The translations under genes were made by a program, and so were the position numbers. From assembly GCF_000964545.1 (NCBI RefSeq), contig NZ_BBVD01000003.1, positions 62,001 through 126,000 on the forward strand: a stretch of DNA of 64,000 bases, in the 5' to 3' direction. Below, piece by piece: positions 1-8,138 of the stretch (position 1 is its first letter; every line of letters begins with the position of its first letter). Origin of the DNA: Comamonas thiooxydans. GTDB lineage: Bacteria; Pseudomonadota; Gammaproteobacteria; Burkholderiales; Burkholderiaceae_C. The notes under the pieces were generated by a model. The model worked only from the letters and a program-made list of their open reading frames with translations. It did no database searches and was not told the DNA's origin.

Positions 1-255
1 CGCCGCTTCGTGGCGGGCGAGCTGGAGAGCGAAAGCTTTTCCGATATCGCCAAGGCCATGGGCGCCGAAGGCATCGTGGTGGACCACATCGAGGACGTGG
101 GCCCGGCACTGCAAAAAGCCATCGACATGCAGATGAAGGAAGGCAAGACCTGCGTGATCGAGATCATGTGCACCCGCGAGCTCGGCGATCCCTTCCGCCG
201 CGATGCCTTGTCCAAGCCTGTGCGCATGCTGGACAAGTACAAGGACTTTGTCTGA
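1..255 (+). CDS. xsc: Sulfoacetaldehyde acetyltransferase, C-terminal part (partial)
   Basis: The frame is open from the window edge and encodes the last 84 residues of a thiamine-diphosphate enzyme. The ending, with a CTRELGDPFRRDALSKPVR block and a final LDKYKDFV, is what I know from Xsc. Xsc converts sulfoacetaldehyde and phosphate to acetyl phosphate and sulfite in taurine and C2-sulfonate degradation. The ThDP- and substrate-binding domains lie outside the window, so the call rests on this C-terminus and on the following phosphate acetyltransferase gene, its usual partner. Another acetolactate-synthase-like enzyme is possible but less likely. The start codon is not visible. Confidence 0.82.
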   Translation, partial: RRFVAGELESESFSDIAKAMGAEGIVVDHIEDVGPALQKAIDMQMKEGKTCVIEIMCTRELGDPFRRDALSKPVRMLDKYKDFV

Positions 256-267
256 CGCCGTCTGACA

Positions 268-391
268 CCCCCTGAGGCGCTGCGCGCCTTCCCCCTCTCT
301 ACCCGCTGCGCGGGGGAGGGGGACGACACCCTCGGTGCGGGGCGGCCCTTCCTCGGTGTCCCTTGGTCGGGCCGCGCCAGCTTCATGCGCC
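268..391 (+). repeat. Repeat family A, copy 1 (between xsc and pta)
   Basis: It begins 12 nt after the xsc stop codon with CCCCCTGAG. Hairpin 1 is GGCGC-tgc-GCGCC (276-288). Hairpin 2 pairs a CCCCCTC arm with GAGGGGG. A third possible stem is CCTCG-gtg-CGGGG. It ends near an 'agcttcatgcgcc' tail that recurs in the copy at 42481. The orientation is that of the flanking operon. Confidence 0.8.
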
Positions 392-478
392 TTGGGTAAA
401 GCGCAAGGCCCTCGAAAGCCGACTCCCAGACCCCCTGCGTTGCTCGCGCCGGGCCCTGTACTTCCCGCAGGAGCATTC

Positions 479-1444
479 ATGACTCCCCCACTCTCTCTTG
501 CCGTGGCCGCCGACGACGCGCCCGCCACGCCTCGCCCTCATCTGCAGCACCTGCAGGAGCTCGCCCGCGCCAAAGGTCCGGTCGCCGTGGCCGTGGCCTA
601 CCCCTGCGATACCGGCTCTGTGCAGGCGGCCCTGCAAGCGGCGGAGGCCGGCCTGATCAGGCCACTGCTGGTAGGACCGCGTCAGCGCATCGAAGCCGCG
701 GCTCGCTCTGCGGGTCTCGATCTGTCTGCCGCCGAGATCCACTCCACGGCGGACGACCCTCGCATCGCTGCGGCCCAGGCCGCAGCCCTGTGCCGCGATG
801 GCCAGGCCCGGTCCCTGATGAAGGGCAGCCTGCACAGCGACGATCTGCTCGGCGCGGCCGTGGCGCGCGAAGCCGGCCTGCGCGGCAGCCGCCGGGCCAG
901 CCATGTATTCATCATGGACATCCCCGGCTATGACCGCCCGCTGCTGATGACCGACTGCGTGGTCAACATCTTCCCCAGCCTGATGGAAAAGCGCGACATC
1001 GCCCAGAACGCGGTCGATCTGGCGCAGGCCATAGGCATAGTCCAGCCACGCGTGGCCCTGCTGTCGGCTGTGGAGACCGTCAACCCTGCCATTCCCGGCA
1101 CCATCGATGCGGCAGCCCTGTGCAAGATGGCCGACCGCGGCCAGATCACGGGCGGGATCTTTGATGGTCCACTGGCCTACGACAACGCCATCTCCCTGCA
1201 TTCGGCACACAACAAGGGCATAGTCTCCGATGTCGCCGGTCGCCCCGATATCTTGCTGGCCCCCAATCTGGAAGCCGGCAACATGATCTACAAGCAGCTG
1301 GTCTACATGGCCGACGCCGAATGCGCGGGCCTGGTTCTGGGCATGCGCGTGCCCATCGTGCTGACCAGCCGCTCCGACTCCGTGGCCAGCCGCATCGCTT
1401 CCTGCGCCCTGGCCGTGCTGGCCAGCGCAGGGATGCAGGCATAG
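479..1444 (+). CDS. pta: Phosphate acetyltransferase
   Basis: This 321-residue protein is a single PTA/PTB domain, the short form of phosphate acetyltransferase. It transfers the acetyl group between acetyl phosphate and CoA in the cytoplasm. Conserved blocks near the C-terminal half include FDGPLAYDNAIS and SRSDSVASRIAS. The ATG at 479 was chosen because it has a GCAGGAG ribosome site just upstream, and the longer open frame from 335 would be read through repeat family A. Placed after xsc, it would convert the acetyl phosphate made by Xsc to acetyl-CoA. A phosphate butyryltransferase is the main alternative, but the context favours Pta. Confidence 0.88.
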   Translation: MTPPLSLAVAADDAPATPRPHLQHLQELARAKGPVAVAVAYPCDTGSVQAALQAAEAGLIRPLLVGPRQRIEAAARSAGLDLSAAEIHSTADDPRIAAAQAAALCRDGQARSLMKGSLHSDDLLGAAVAREAGLRGSRRASHVFIMDIPGYDRPLLMTDCVVNIFPSLMEKRDIAQNAVDLAQAIGIVQPRVALLSAVETVNPAIPGTIDAAALCKMADRGQITGGIFDGPLAYDNAISLHSAHNKGIVSDVAGRPDILLAPNLEAGNMIYKQLVYMADAECAGLVLGMRVPIVLTSRSDSVASRIASCALAVLASAGMQA

Positions 1445-1460
1445 AGCAAGACCTGATCAA

Positions 1461-1493
1461 GGCCCGACCGGACACTGCTGTGTCCGGGCCTTT
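1461..1493 (+). terminator. Hairpin terminator after pta
   Basis: The stem CCGGACAC (1468-1475) pairs with GTGTCCGG (1480-1487) around a TGCT loop, with outer GGC/GCC pairs and a short TTT run. It lies 17 nt after the pta stop. Confidence 0.6.
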
Positions 1494-1528
1494 CTGTCAA
1501 ACGCCTATCTCCCGCAGACGCCAGAAAC

Positions 1529-1562
1529 GAAAAAGCCTCAGAGTATTTCTACTCTGAGGCTT
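1529..1562 (-). terminator. Terminator of the serS/tRNA transcript
   Basis: A perfect 13-bp stem (1533-1545 with 1550-1562) has a 4-nt loop. Read on the minus strand it is followed by a T run (A run at 1529-1534). It lies just past the 3' end of tRNA-Arg. Confidence 0.8.
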
Positions 1563-1568
1563 AACGTT

Positions 1569-1645
1569 TGGTGCGGCTGGCAGGAATCGAACCCACGACC
1601 CCTTGGTTCGTAGCCAAGTACTCTATCCAGCTGAGCTACAGCCGC
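1569..1645 (-). tRNA. tRNA-Arg(ACG)
   Basis: The minus strand folds as a complete 77-nt cloverleaf. The acceptor stem is GCGGCTG/CAGCCGC, the anticodon loop is CTACGAA (anticodon ACG), and the T arm contains GGGTTCGATTCC. CCA is encoded (1569-1571). It is only 2 nt from tRNA-Ser. The ACG anticodon is normally edited to ICG by TadA. Confidence 0.95.
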
Positions 1646-1647
1646 AT

Positions 1648-1737
<90 letters not shown>

Positions 1738-1752
1738 TGTGTCGAAGCATCT

Positions 1753-1768
1753 ATTGTAGCCTAAAAAA

Positions 1769-1783
<15 letters not shown>
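1753..1783 (-). promoter_or_regulatory. Possible promoter of the tRNA pair
   Basis: On the minus strand a TACAAT box (1753-1758) lies about 15 nt before tRNA-Ser. A TTGCTG box (1778-1783) precedes it by 19 nt, which is longer than ideal. It overlaps the 3' end of serS and could let the tRNAs be made independently of serS. Confidence 0.4.
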
Positions 1784-3085
<1,302 letters not shown>

Positions 3086-3145
3086 AGATGGGGATTTTAG
3101 AGCGACTGGCCGCACCCGGCCGATACACGGGGGATGGCAGCAGTC

Positions 3146-3240
3146 AGCTATCAAAAGCAAAGCGCCTTGCGCAGGCTATTCATTGAATTTCAGCATAAAA
3201 CTATCTGAAATTACCGAATACCATGCGCAAGGCGCTATGA
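3146..3240 (-). repeat. Repeat family B copy with long nested hairpin between ispH and serS
   Basis: A perfect 13-bp inverted repeat has arms at 3161-3173 and 3224-3236 (AGCGCCTTGCGCA and its complement). It encloses a second 8-bp stem AATTTCAG/CTGAAATT (3186-3193, 3205-3212). Read on the minus strand the outer stem is followed by TTTGCTTTTGATAGCT, so it may end ispH transcription. The edge 'agctatcaaaagc' is shared with family B copies elsewhere in the window. Confidence 0.65.
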
Positions 3241-3267
3241 AGTTGCAAGCATTCAGCTTGCCATGAC

Positions 3268-4257
3268 TCAATGTCCGGTCTCGGGCGCCTTGCGCACTTC
3301 GATCTCCAGGCCCGTGGCCGCGTCGATCTTCAGACCCTTGGGCAGCGGGAACTTGATGGTTTCCTCGATACCGTCCATCTTGCGCACGGCGACTGCGCCC
3401 AGTTGCCGGATGCGTGCGATGACCTCGTCGACCAGCACTTCGGGCGCCGAGGCACCGGCGGTCAGCCCCACGCGGGCCGCATCGGCAAACCACTCCTGCT
3501 TGAGCTCGAGCGCGTTGTCCACCATATAGGCAGGCGTGCCCAGGCGATCGGCCAGCTCACGCAGGCGATTGCTGTTGGAGCTGGTCGGGCTGCCGACGAC
3601 GATGACCAGATCCACCTGGGGTGCCAGCACCTTCACGGCGTCCTGGCGGTTCTGCGTGGCATAGCAGATGTCCTGCTGCTTGGGCTCGCGCACCAGAGGA
3701 AAGCGTGCCTTGATGGCGGCCTTGATGCCCGCAGCATCATCGACCGACAGCGTGGTCTGCGTCACCACGGCCAGCTTTTCGGTCTGGCGCGGCGCCACCT
3801 TGGCCACATCGCCCTCGTCCTCGACCAGATGAATGCCTTCGGAGAGCTGGCCCATCGTGCCTTCGACCTCGGGATGGCCCTTGTGGCCGATCATGAGGAA
3901 TTCGTAGCCTTCCTTGGCCAGCTTGGCGACTTCCACATGCACCTTGGTGACCAGCGGGCAGGTCGCATCGAAGATGGCAAAGCCACGGCGCTCGGCCTCC
4001 TGCTGCACGGCCTTGGAGACGCCGTGGGCCGAAAAGATCAGCGTGGCGCCGGGCGGCACTTCGTCCAGCTCCTCGATGAAGATGGCGCCCTTGGCCTTGA
4101 GATCGTTGACCACAAAGGTGTTGTGCACGATCTCGTGGCGCACGTAGATGGGCGCGCCGAACTTGGCCAGCGCCCGCTCCACGATCTCGATGGCGCGATC
4201 CACCCCGGCGCAAAAGCCGCGCGGCTCGGCCAGCAGGACTTCCTTGGCTCCCACCAT
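3268..4257 (-). CDS. ispH: 4-hydroxy-3-methylbut-2-enyl diphosphate reductase
   Basis: IspH (LytB) makes IPP and DMAPP from HMBPP in the last step of the methylerythritol phosphate pathway, using an iron-sulfur cluster. The 329-residue protein has the three expected cluster cysteines: EPRGFCAG near the N-terminus, DATCPLVTKVH near residue 100 and ICYATQNRQ near residue 200, plus the TSSNSNRL block. The ATG at 4257 (MVGAKEVLLAEPRGF) matches the usual start. The frame is open 30 codons further into repeat family A, which is unlikely to be translated. It follows fkpB on the same strand, the same pairing as in E. coli. Confidence 0.96.
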   Translation of the reverse strand: MVGAKEVLLAEPRGFCAGVDRAIEIVERALAKFGAPIYVRHEIVHNTFVVNDLKAKGAIFIEELDEVPPGATLIFSAHGVSKAVQQEAERRGFAIFDATCPLVTKVHVEVAKLAKEGYEFLMIGHKGHPEVEGTMGQLSEGIHLVEDEGDVAKVAPRQTEKLAVVTQTTLSVDDAAGIKAAIKARFPLVREPKQQDICYATQNRQDAVKVLAPQVDLVIVVGSPTSSNSNRLRELADRLGTPAYMVDNALELKQEWFADAARVGLTAGASAPEVLVDEVIARIRQLGAVAVRKMDGIEETIKFPLPKGLKIDAATGLEIEVRKAPETGH

Positions 4258-4293
4258 TTCAATACCCCCTGGCGCTACGCACCACTCGCACGG

Positions 4294-4412
4294 CATGACA
4301 CTGGCGCGCTTGAAGCGCGGGACGGCGGCGCGGGCCGACCGCAGCAAGGGCCGCCCCGCAGCAAAGGCCGTCGTCCCCCTTGAAGGGGGAAGCTGCGCAG
4401 CAGCTCAGGGGG
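4294..4412 (-). repeat. Repeat family A, copy 2 (between fkpB and ispH)
   Basis: Read on the minus strand it starts 9 nt after the fkpB stop with CCCCCTGAG. Hairpin 1 is GCTGC-tgc-GCAGC and hairpin 2 is CCCCCTTCAAGGGGG. Relative to copy 1 the base pairs in hairpin 1 differ on both arms while pairing is kept. Confidence 0.8.
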
Positions 4413-4421
4413 TGTGTCATT

Positions 4422-4892
4422 TCAAAGTACCCCGATCAGCTTCACTTCAAACGTCACGGGCTGGCCGGCCAGCGGGTGGTTGAAGTCGAACAGCACGGCG
4501 CCGTCCTCGCGCACCTGCACCACGGCGCCGGCGTAGCTGCCGCTGCCGTCGGGCGTGGGGAACTGCACCACATCGCCTGCGGTGTATTGCTCATGCGGGT
4601 CGCCGAGCTCGTTCATGAGCTTGCGGGCCACCCACTGCATCATGTCGGGGTTGCGCTCGCCAAAAGCCTCGCCTGCAGGCAGCTCGAAAGTCGTGTGCGT
4701 GCCCTCGGCCAGGCCGATCAGCTTGTCTTCCATGGCCGGCGACAGCTCGCCCGCACCCAGCGACAGCGTCGCCGGCTTTTCGTTGAAGGTATTGATCACA
4801 TCGCCCGCAGGGCCCGCCAGGCGGTAATGCAGCGTGAGAAAAGAGCCTGCCTGCACGACGGGCAGATCCGAAGGGGTTGCGCTTGTGGTCAT
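4422..4892 (-). CDS. fkpB: FKBP-type peptidyl-prolyl cis-trans isomerase, FkpB/SlpA type
   Basis: The 156-residue protein is a single FKBP domain of the SlpA subfamily, a cytoplasmic prolyl isomerase and chaperone. Visible features are an N-terminal LTLHYRLAG strand, a PATLSLGAGELSPAMEDKLIGL segment matching FKBP active-site architecture, the GEAFGERNPDM loop and the C-terminal LFDFNHPLAGQPVTFEV block typical of SlpA. It is the first gene of an fkpB-ispH pair on the minus strand, separated from ispH by a family A repeat. A role in peptide folding is known for the family. No specific partner can be read from the sequence. Confidence 0.92.
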   Translation of the reverse strand: MTTSATPSDLPVVQAGSFLTLHYRLAGPAGDVINTFNEKPATLSLGAGELSPAMEDKLIGLAEGTHTTFELPAGEAFGERNPDMMQWVARKLMNELGDPHEQYTAGDVVQFPTPDGSGSYAGAVVQVREDGAVLFDFNHPLAGQPVTFEVKLIGVL

Positions 4893-5008
4893 GAAAGTCC
4901 CGATAAACTGGGCTGCATTGTAAGAGCGAGCCTATAACCTCTTCGCCGCTGCGTTGAGATGGCCGACCCGCCCCTTCCCCCGCCTTGTGCAAGCGAGCAC
5001 TGACGCCC

Positions 5009-5701
5009 ATGCCCATCAAAGACCTGCCCCTGGATGCCCAGCCGCGCGAAAAGCTCGCGCAGCGGGGTGCGGCTGCGCTCTCGGATGCCGAGCTGCTGGC
5101 CGTCATTTTGCGCACCGGCATAGCCGGCAAGACGGTGCTGCAGATGGCGCAGGAGCTGCTGGAGCTGCCCGGTGATGGCCAGGGAGCAGGCGGTCTGGCC
5201 AGACTGCTGGCCGCCGACTACAAGGCTTTGACAGCCGTCAAAGGCCTGGGCCCAGCAAAGCGAGCCGAGCTGATGGCCGTGCTGGAGCTGGCCCGCCGTG
5301 CCACGGCACAGCAGCTGCGCGAGCGGGAAGTCTTTTCCTCCCCCGAGGCCGTCAAGCACTATCTGCAGCTGCATCTGGCGGCCAGGCCGCACGAGGTGTT
5401 TGCCGTGCTGTTTTTGGACAGCCAGAACCGCTTGCTGGCTCTTGAAGAAATGTTTCGCGGTACCTTGACGCAAACCTCCGTCTACCCTCGTGAAGTCGTG
5501 CTGCGCGCCCTGCACCATCAGGCCGGCGCGGTGATCCTCGCGCACAACCACCCCAGCGGCAACGTGCAGCCCAGCAGTGCCGATAGCGCGCTGACCGCCA
5601 CTCTCAAGGCCGCTCTGGCTTTGATCGATGTACGCGTGCTCGACCACATCATCGTCGGGCCGGGCGCCGCCTGCTCCATGGCCGAGGAGGGTCTGCTATG
5701 A
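5009..5701 (+). CDS. radC: RadC family JAB1/MPN protein
   Basis: The 230-residue protein has the RadC layout: an N-terminal UPF0758 region starting IKDLPLDAQPREKL, a helix-hairpin-helix segment (AVKGLGPAKRAEL, about residues 80-95) and a C-terminal JAMM/MPN+ metal site, AHNHPSGNVQPSSAD, with both histidines and the aspartate. The true role of RadC is unsettled; an older link to DNA repair in E. coli was later disputed. The start is the ATG at 5009, since the upstream part of the frame has no family similarity. It overlaps the next gene by 4 nt (ATGA). Confidence 0.93.
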   Translation: MPIKDLPLDAQPREKLAQRGAAALSDAELLAVILRTGIAGKTVLQMAQELLELPGDGQGAGGLARLLAADYKALTAVKGLGPAKRAELMAVLELARRATAQQLREREVFSSPEAVKHYLQLHLAARPHEVFAVLFLDSQNRLLALEEMFRGTLTQTSVYPREVVLRALHHQAGAVILAHNHPSGNVQPSSADSALTATLKAALALIDVRVLDHIIVGPGAACSMAEEGLL

Positions 5702-6354
5702 GCCACGCACACCGCTCGCTGCAGGATCTGGCCGGCATCTCCCGCCATCTCAAGCAGATGCGCGAACAGGCCGAAGCCCTGGCCCTTGCGCAGGCCGAGG
5801 CGCGTGCAGCGCGCGAGCGTGAACGCAATCTGTTTGCGCTCAGCGTCGGCAAGGTCACGCCACTGCGCTCGCGCAACGAAGTCAGCTTTCTCGAGCCAGC
5901 GCCCTCCCCGCTGCCGCTGCAGATGGTGCTGGACGAACAGAATGTGCTGCGCGAAGCCATGAGCGACGAGTTCGATGTCAGCACCCTGCTGGACGTGGAC
6001 GATCAGCTGAGCTTTCGCCGCCCCGGCATTGGTCTCGACGTGACCCGCAAGCTGCGTGGCGGCCACTGGAGCATTCAGCGCCAGCTGGACCTGCACGGCC
6101 TGCGCTCGGACGAAGCCCGCGAGGCGCTGGGCCAGTTCATCCGGCTGTCGCACCGCACGGGCGTGCGCTGCGTGCGCATCGTCCACGGCAAGGGCCTGGG
6201 ATCGCCGGGGCGCACCCCCGTGCTCAAGGGCAAGGTGCAGCGCTGGCTGGTTCAGAAAAAAGAGGTTCTGGCCTTTGTCCAGGCCCGCCCGGCCGAGGGT
6301 GGCGCGGGCGCGCTGGTGGTGCTGCTGCAGCCGGGCAAGCGCAAGCTGTTCTAA
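5698..6354 (+). CDS. Smr domain protein
   Basis: The 218-residue protein ends in a small MutS-related (Smr) domain with the LDLHGL motif (about residue 130) and the HGKGLGSPG motif, both hallmarks of Smr nicking endonucleases. The N-terminal part is a charged, probably coiled-coil segment rich in Gln, Ala, Glu and Arg (about residues 15-45). There is no MutS2 ATPase, so this is the stand-alone SmrA/SmrB type; related SmrB cleaves mRNA at collided ribosomes in E. coli. Its start overlaps the radC stop (ATGA), implying coupled translation. Confidence 0.88.
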   Translation: MSHAHRSLQDLAGISRHLKQMREQAEALALAQAEARAARERERNLFALSVGKVTPLRSRNEVSFLEPAPSPLPLQMVLDEQNVLREAMSDEFDVSTLLDVDDQLSFRRPGIGLDVTRKLRGGHWSIQRQLDLHGLRSDEAREALGQFIRLSHRTGVRCVRIVHGKGLGSPGRTPVLKGKVQRWLVQKKEVLAFVQARPAEGGAGALVVLLQPGKRKLF

Positions 6355-6401
6355 CTGTTTTAGGATCCAATCTGATAGCCACCTGCACCTATGTGCATTG
6401 G

Positions 6402-6417
6402 GTTTCAGGCCTGAAAC
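6402..6417. other. 16-bp perfect palindrome between convergent genes
   Basis: GTTTCAGGCCTGAAAC is a perfect palindrome in the 66-nt gap between the convergent smr and M48 protease genes. It has no T run, so a terminator role is not clear. It could be a protein site or chance. Confidence 0.4.
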
Positions 6418-6420
6418 AGC

Positions 6421-7449
6421 TTATCTTCCCTGCGGCACGGTGTTGAGCGGCAAGGGTAGCGGCCGCATATTGCGGCCGTAGATGCGGCGTATGCGCTCGG
6501 GCACCGTCGGGTGGGATTCCAGCCAGTCTTCGAGGCGGCTGGCATGGGGTGTTTCGGCCAGCAGCATATGCTGCACGATGCGCTTGTCCAGCCCCTGGTG
6601 GCTGCGCGTATCCTGCTGCCAGCTGCCGTACTGCTGCTCGGCCAGTTCACGCTGCGTGAGCACCTTGCGCAGCACGCCGCCCAGCCCATCCTTGCTGCGC
6701 GTCCACTGCACGGCACGCGCATCGGCCAGATACTCGCGCTGGCGCGATACGGCGGCCTTGAGCAACTGGCCGCCCAGCCAGCCGACAAAGCCCGCAGCCT
6801 GGATAAAGAGGCCGAACCATTGCATAAGAATGCTGTCGCGCTCGCGCAGGCTCTGGCCGAAGTTGTGGATCAGCTCCAGCCCGTAGACCATGCCGGCCAG
6901 CTGCATGTTCAGGCGCGTGTCGCCCTCGCGCAGATGGGACAGCTCATGCGCCACCAGGCCCTGCATTTCCTCACGGCTGAGCTGGTCCAGCGCCCCCTGG
7001 GTCACGGCGATGACGGCGTCCTGCGCATCCCAGCCCGCCGCAAAGGCATTGATGGCCTCGGTACGCGCCAGCACCGCGACCTGGGGCGCAGGCCAGTGCG
7101 CCGCAATGCACATTTCATCGACGATATTGCACAGCTGCTGCTCGGCCAGCGAGCTGCCGGGCCTGGCCTCGCGCGCACCCACACGCTGAGCCAGCTTGCG
7201 CCCGCCATGGCGCAGCTGGTCCAGCTCTATCCAGCAGCCGCCCAGCACCAGCAGCAAGGTCACGCCGATATTCACAGCCGCAAAGCCAGTGGGATAGTCC
7301 CAGCCGCCGAATGCCAGAGTGCCCAGCCACCAGGCCAGCATCAGGCCCAGGTGCACCGATGCCACCACGGCCAGCACGCACAGGCCGAACACCAGCAGCA
7401 ACCAGCGCGTGCTGCGCCTGGCCTGGCGCTGTCGCTCCCAGAAACGCAT
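6421..7449 (-). CDS. M48 family zinc metalloprotease (HtpX-like)
   Basis: The 342-residue integral membrane protein has two N-terminal membrane helices (about residues 17-45 and 55-73) and a zinc protease motif HELSH (about residue 168), with the third ligand in REYLADARAVQ (about residue 235). HtpX-type proteases degrade damaged or misassembled membrane proteins, with the active site on the cytoplasmic face. The start is the ATG at 7449, 4 nt after the lemA stop. The lemA-M48 pairing is common and suggests a joint envelope-stress role, but the substrate is unknown. Confidence 0.88.
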   Translation of the reverse strand: MRFWERQRQARRSTRWLLLVFGLCVLAVVASVHLGLMLAWWLGTLAFGGWDYPTGFAAVNIGVTLLLVLGGCWIELDQLRHGGRKLAQRVGAREARPGSSLAEQQLCNIVDEMCIAAHWPAPQVAVLARTEAINAFAAGWDAQDAVIAVTQGALDQLSREEMQGLVAHELSHLREGDTRLNMQLAGMVYGLELIHNFGQSLRERDSILMQWFGLFIQAAGFVGWLGGQLLKAAVSRQREYLADARAVQWTRSKDGLGGVLRKVLTQRELAEQQYGSWQQDTRSHQGLDKRIVQHMLLAETPHASRLEDWLESHPTVPERIRRIYGRNMRPLPLPLNTVPQGR

Positions 7450-7453
7450 GCGC

Positions 7454-8041
7454 TCAGAACCTGACCTGAGGAACGGCGCGCTCCTGCTCGCTCTGGGTCG
7501 AAGCCAGCATGTCCATATGCACAAAACCCACCAGCCGCGCCACGATCAGATCCGGGAACTGTCCGGCCTGGTTGTTGAATTCCAGCACCTCGTCGTTATA
7601 GGACTGACGCGCAAAACCGATGCGGTTCTCGGTGCTGGTAATCTCTTCGCTGAGCTGCTGCATGCGGGCATCGGCCTTGAGCGTGGGATAGGCCTCGGCC
7701 AGCGCCATCAGACGCCCCACCTGACCGCCCAGCACCTGCTCCGCAGCCATCAGAGCCCCCATGGCCTGCGCCTTGCCCGGCGACTGACGGGCCTTGTCGG
7801 CAGCGCTGACGGCCTCGCCTCGTGCTCGAATCACAGCCTCCAGCGTCTGGGCTTCGTGCTGCATATAGCCGCGTGCAACCTCCACAAGATTGGGAATCAG
7901 GTCATGACGGCGCTTGAGTTGCACGTCGATCTGCGCAAACGCGTTCTCCACCTGGTTCTTGTGCGTGCGCAAGCGGTTGTAGAGGGCAATTGCCCAGATC
8001 ACGATCACCACAACCACTGCCAGCGCGATATATGCCGTCAT
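7454..8041 (-). CDS. lemA: LemA family protein
   Basis: The 195-residue protein has an N-terminal membrane helix (MTAYIALAVVVVIVIWAIAL) and then the LemA core with NRLRTHKNQVENAFAQIDV, RRHDLIPNLVE and QSYNDEVLEFNN, all typical of the family. The protein is probably anchored in the inner membrane with a long helical-bundle domain. Its biochemical role is not established. It is directly upstream of, and probably cotranscribed with, the M48 protease gene. The ATG at 8041 puts the membrane segment at the N-terminus; the frame extends 10 codons further. Confidence 0.92.
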   Translation of the reverse strand: MTAYIALAVVVVIVIWAIALYNRLRTHKNQVENAFAQIDVQLKRRHDLIPNLVEVARGYMQHEAQTLEAVIRARGEAVSAADKARQSPGKAQAMGALMAAEQVLGGQVGRLMALAEAYPTLKADARMQQLSEEITSTENRIGFARQSYNDEVLEFNNQAGQFPDLIVARLVGFVHMDMLASTQSEQERAVPQVRF

Positions 8042-8083
8042 ACCCTCTCCCTGAAAATTTTCTCGCATCATAGCCAGTCCCAG

Positions 8084-8118
8084 AAAAAAGCCGCCGTGGC
8101 CTTTGGAGCCACGGCGGC
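8084..8118 (-). terminator. Terminator of the cyclic nucleotidase gene
   Basis: An 11-bp GC-rich stem (8090-8100 with 8108-8118) has a 7-nt loop. Read on the minus strand it is followed by a run of T (A run at 8084-8089). It lies 20 nt after the stop at 8139. Confidence 0.8.
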
Positions 8119-8138
8119 AGTTGTTGCGGCAACGCTGC

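Noticed and set aside
335..478. Extended N-terminus for pta from an upstream in-frame start
   Set aside because: It would be read through repeat family A and lacks family similarity; the ATG at 479 has a good ribosome site.
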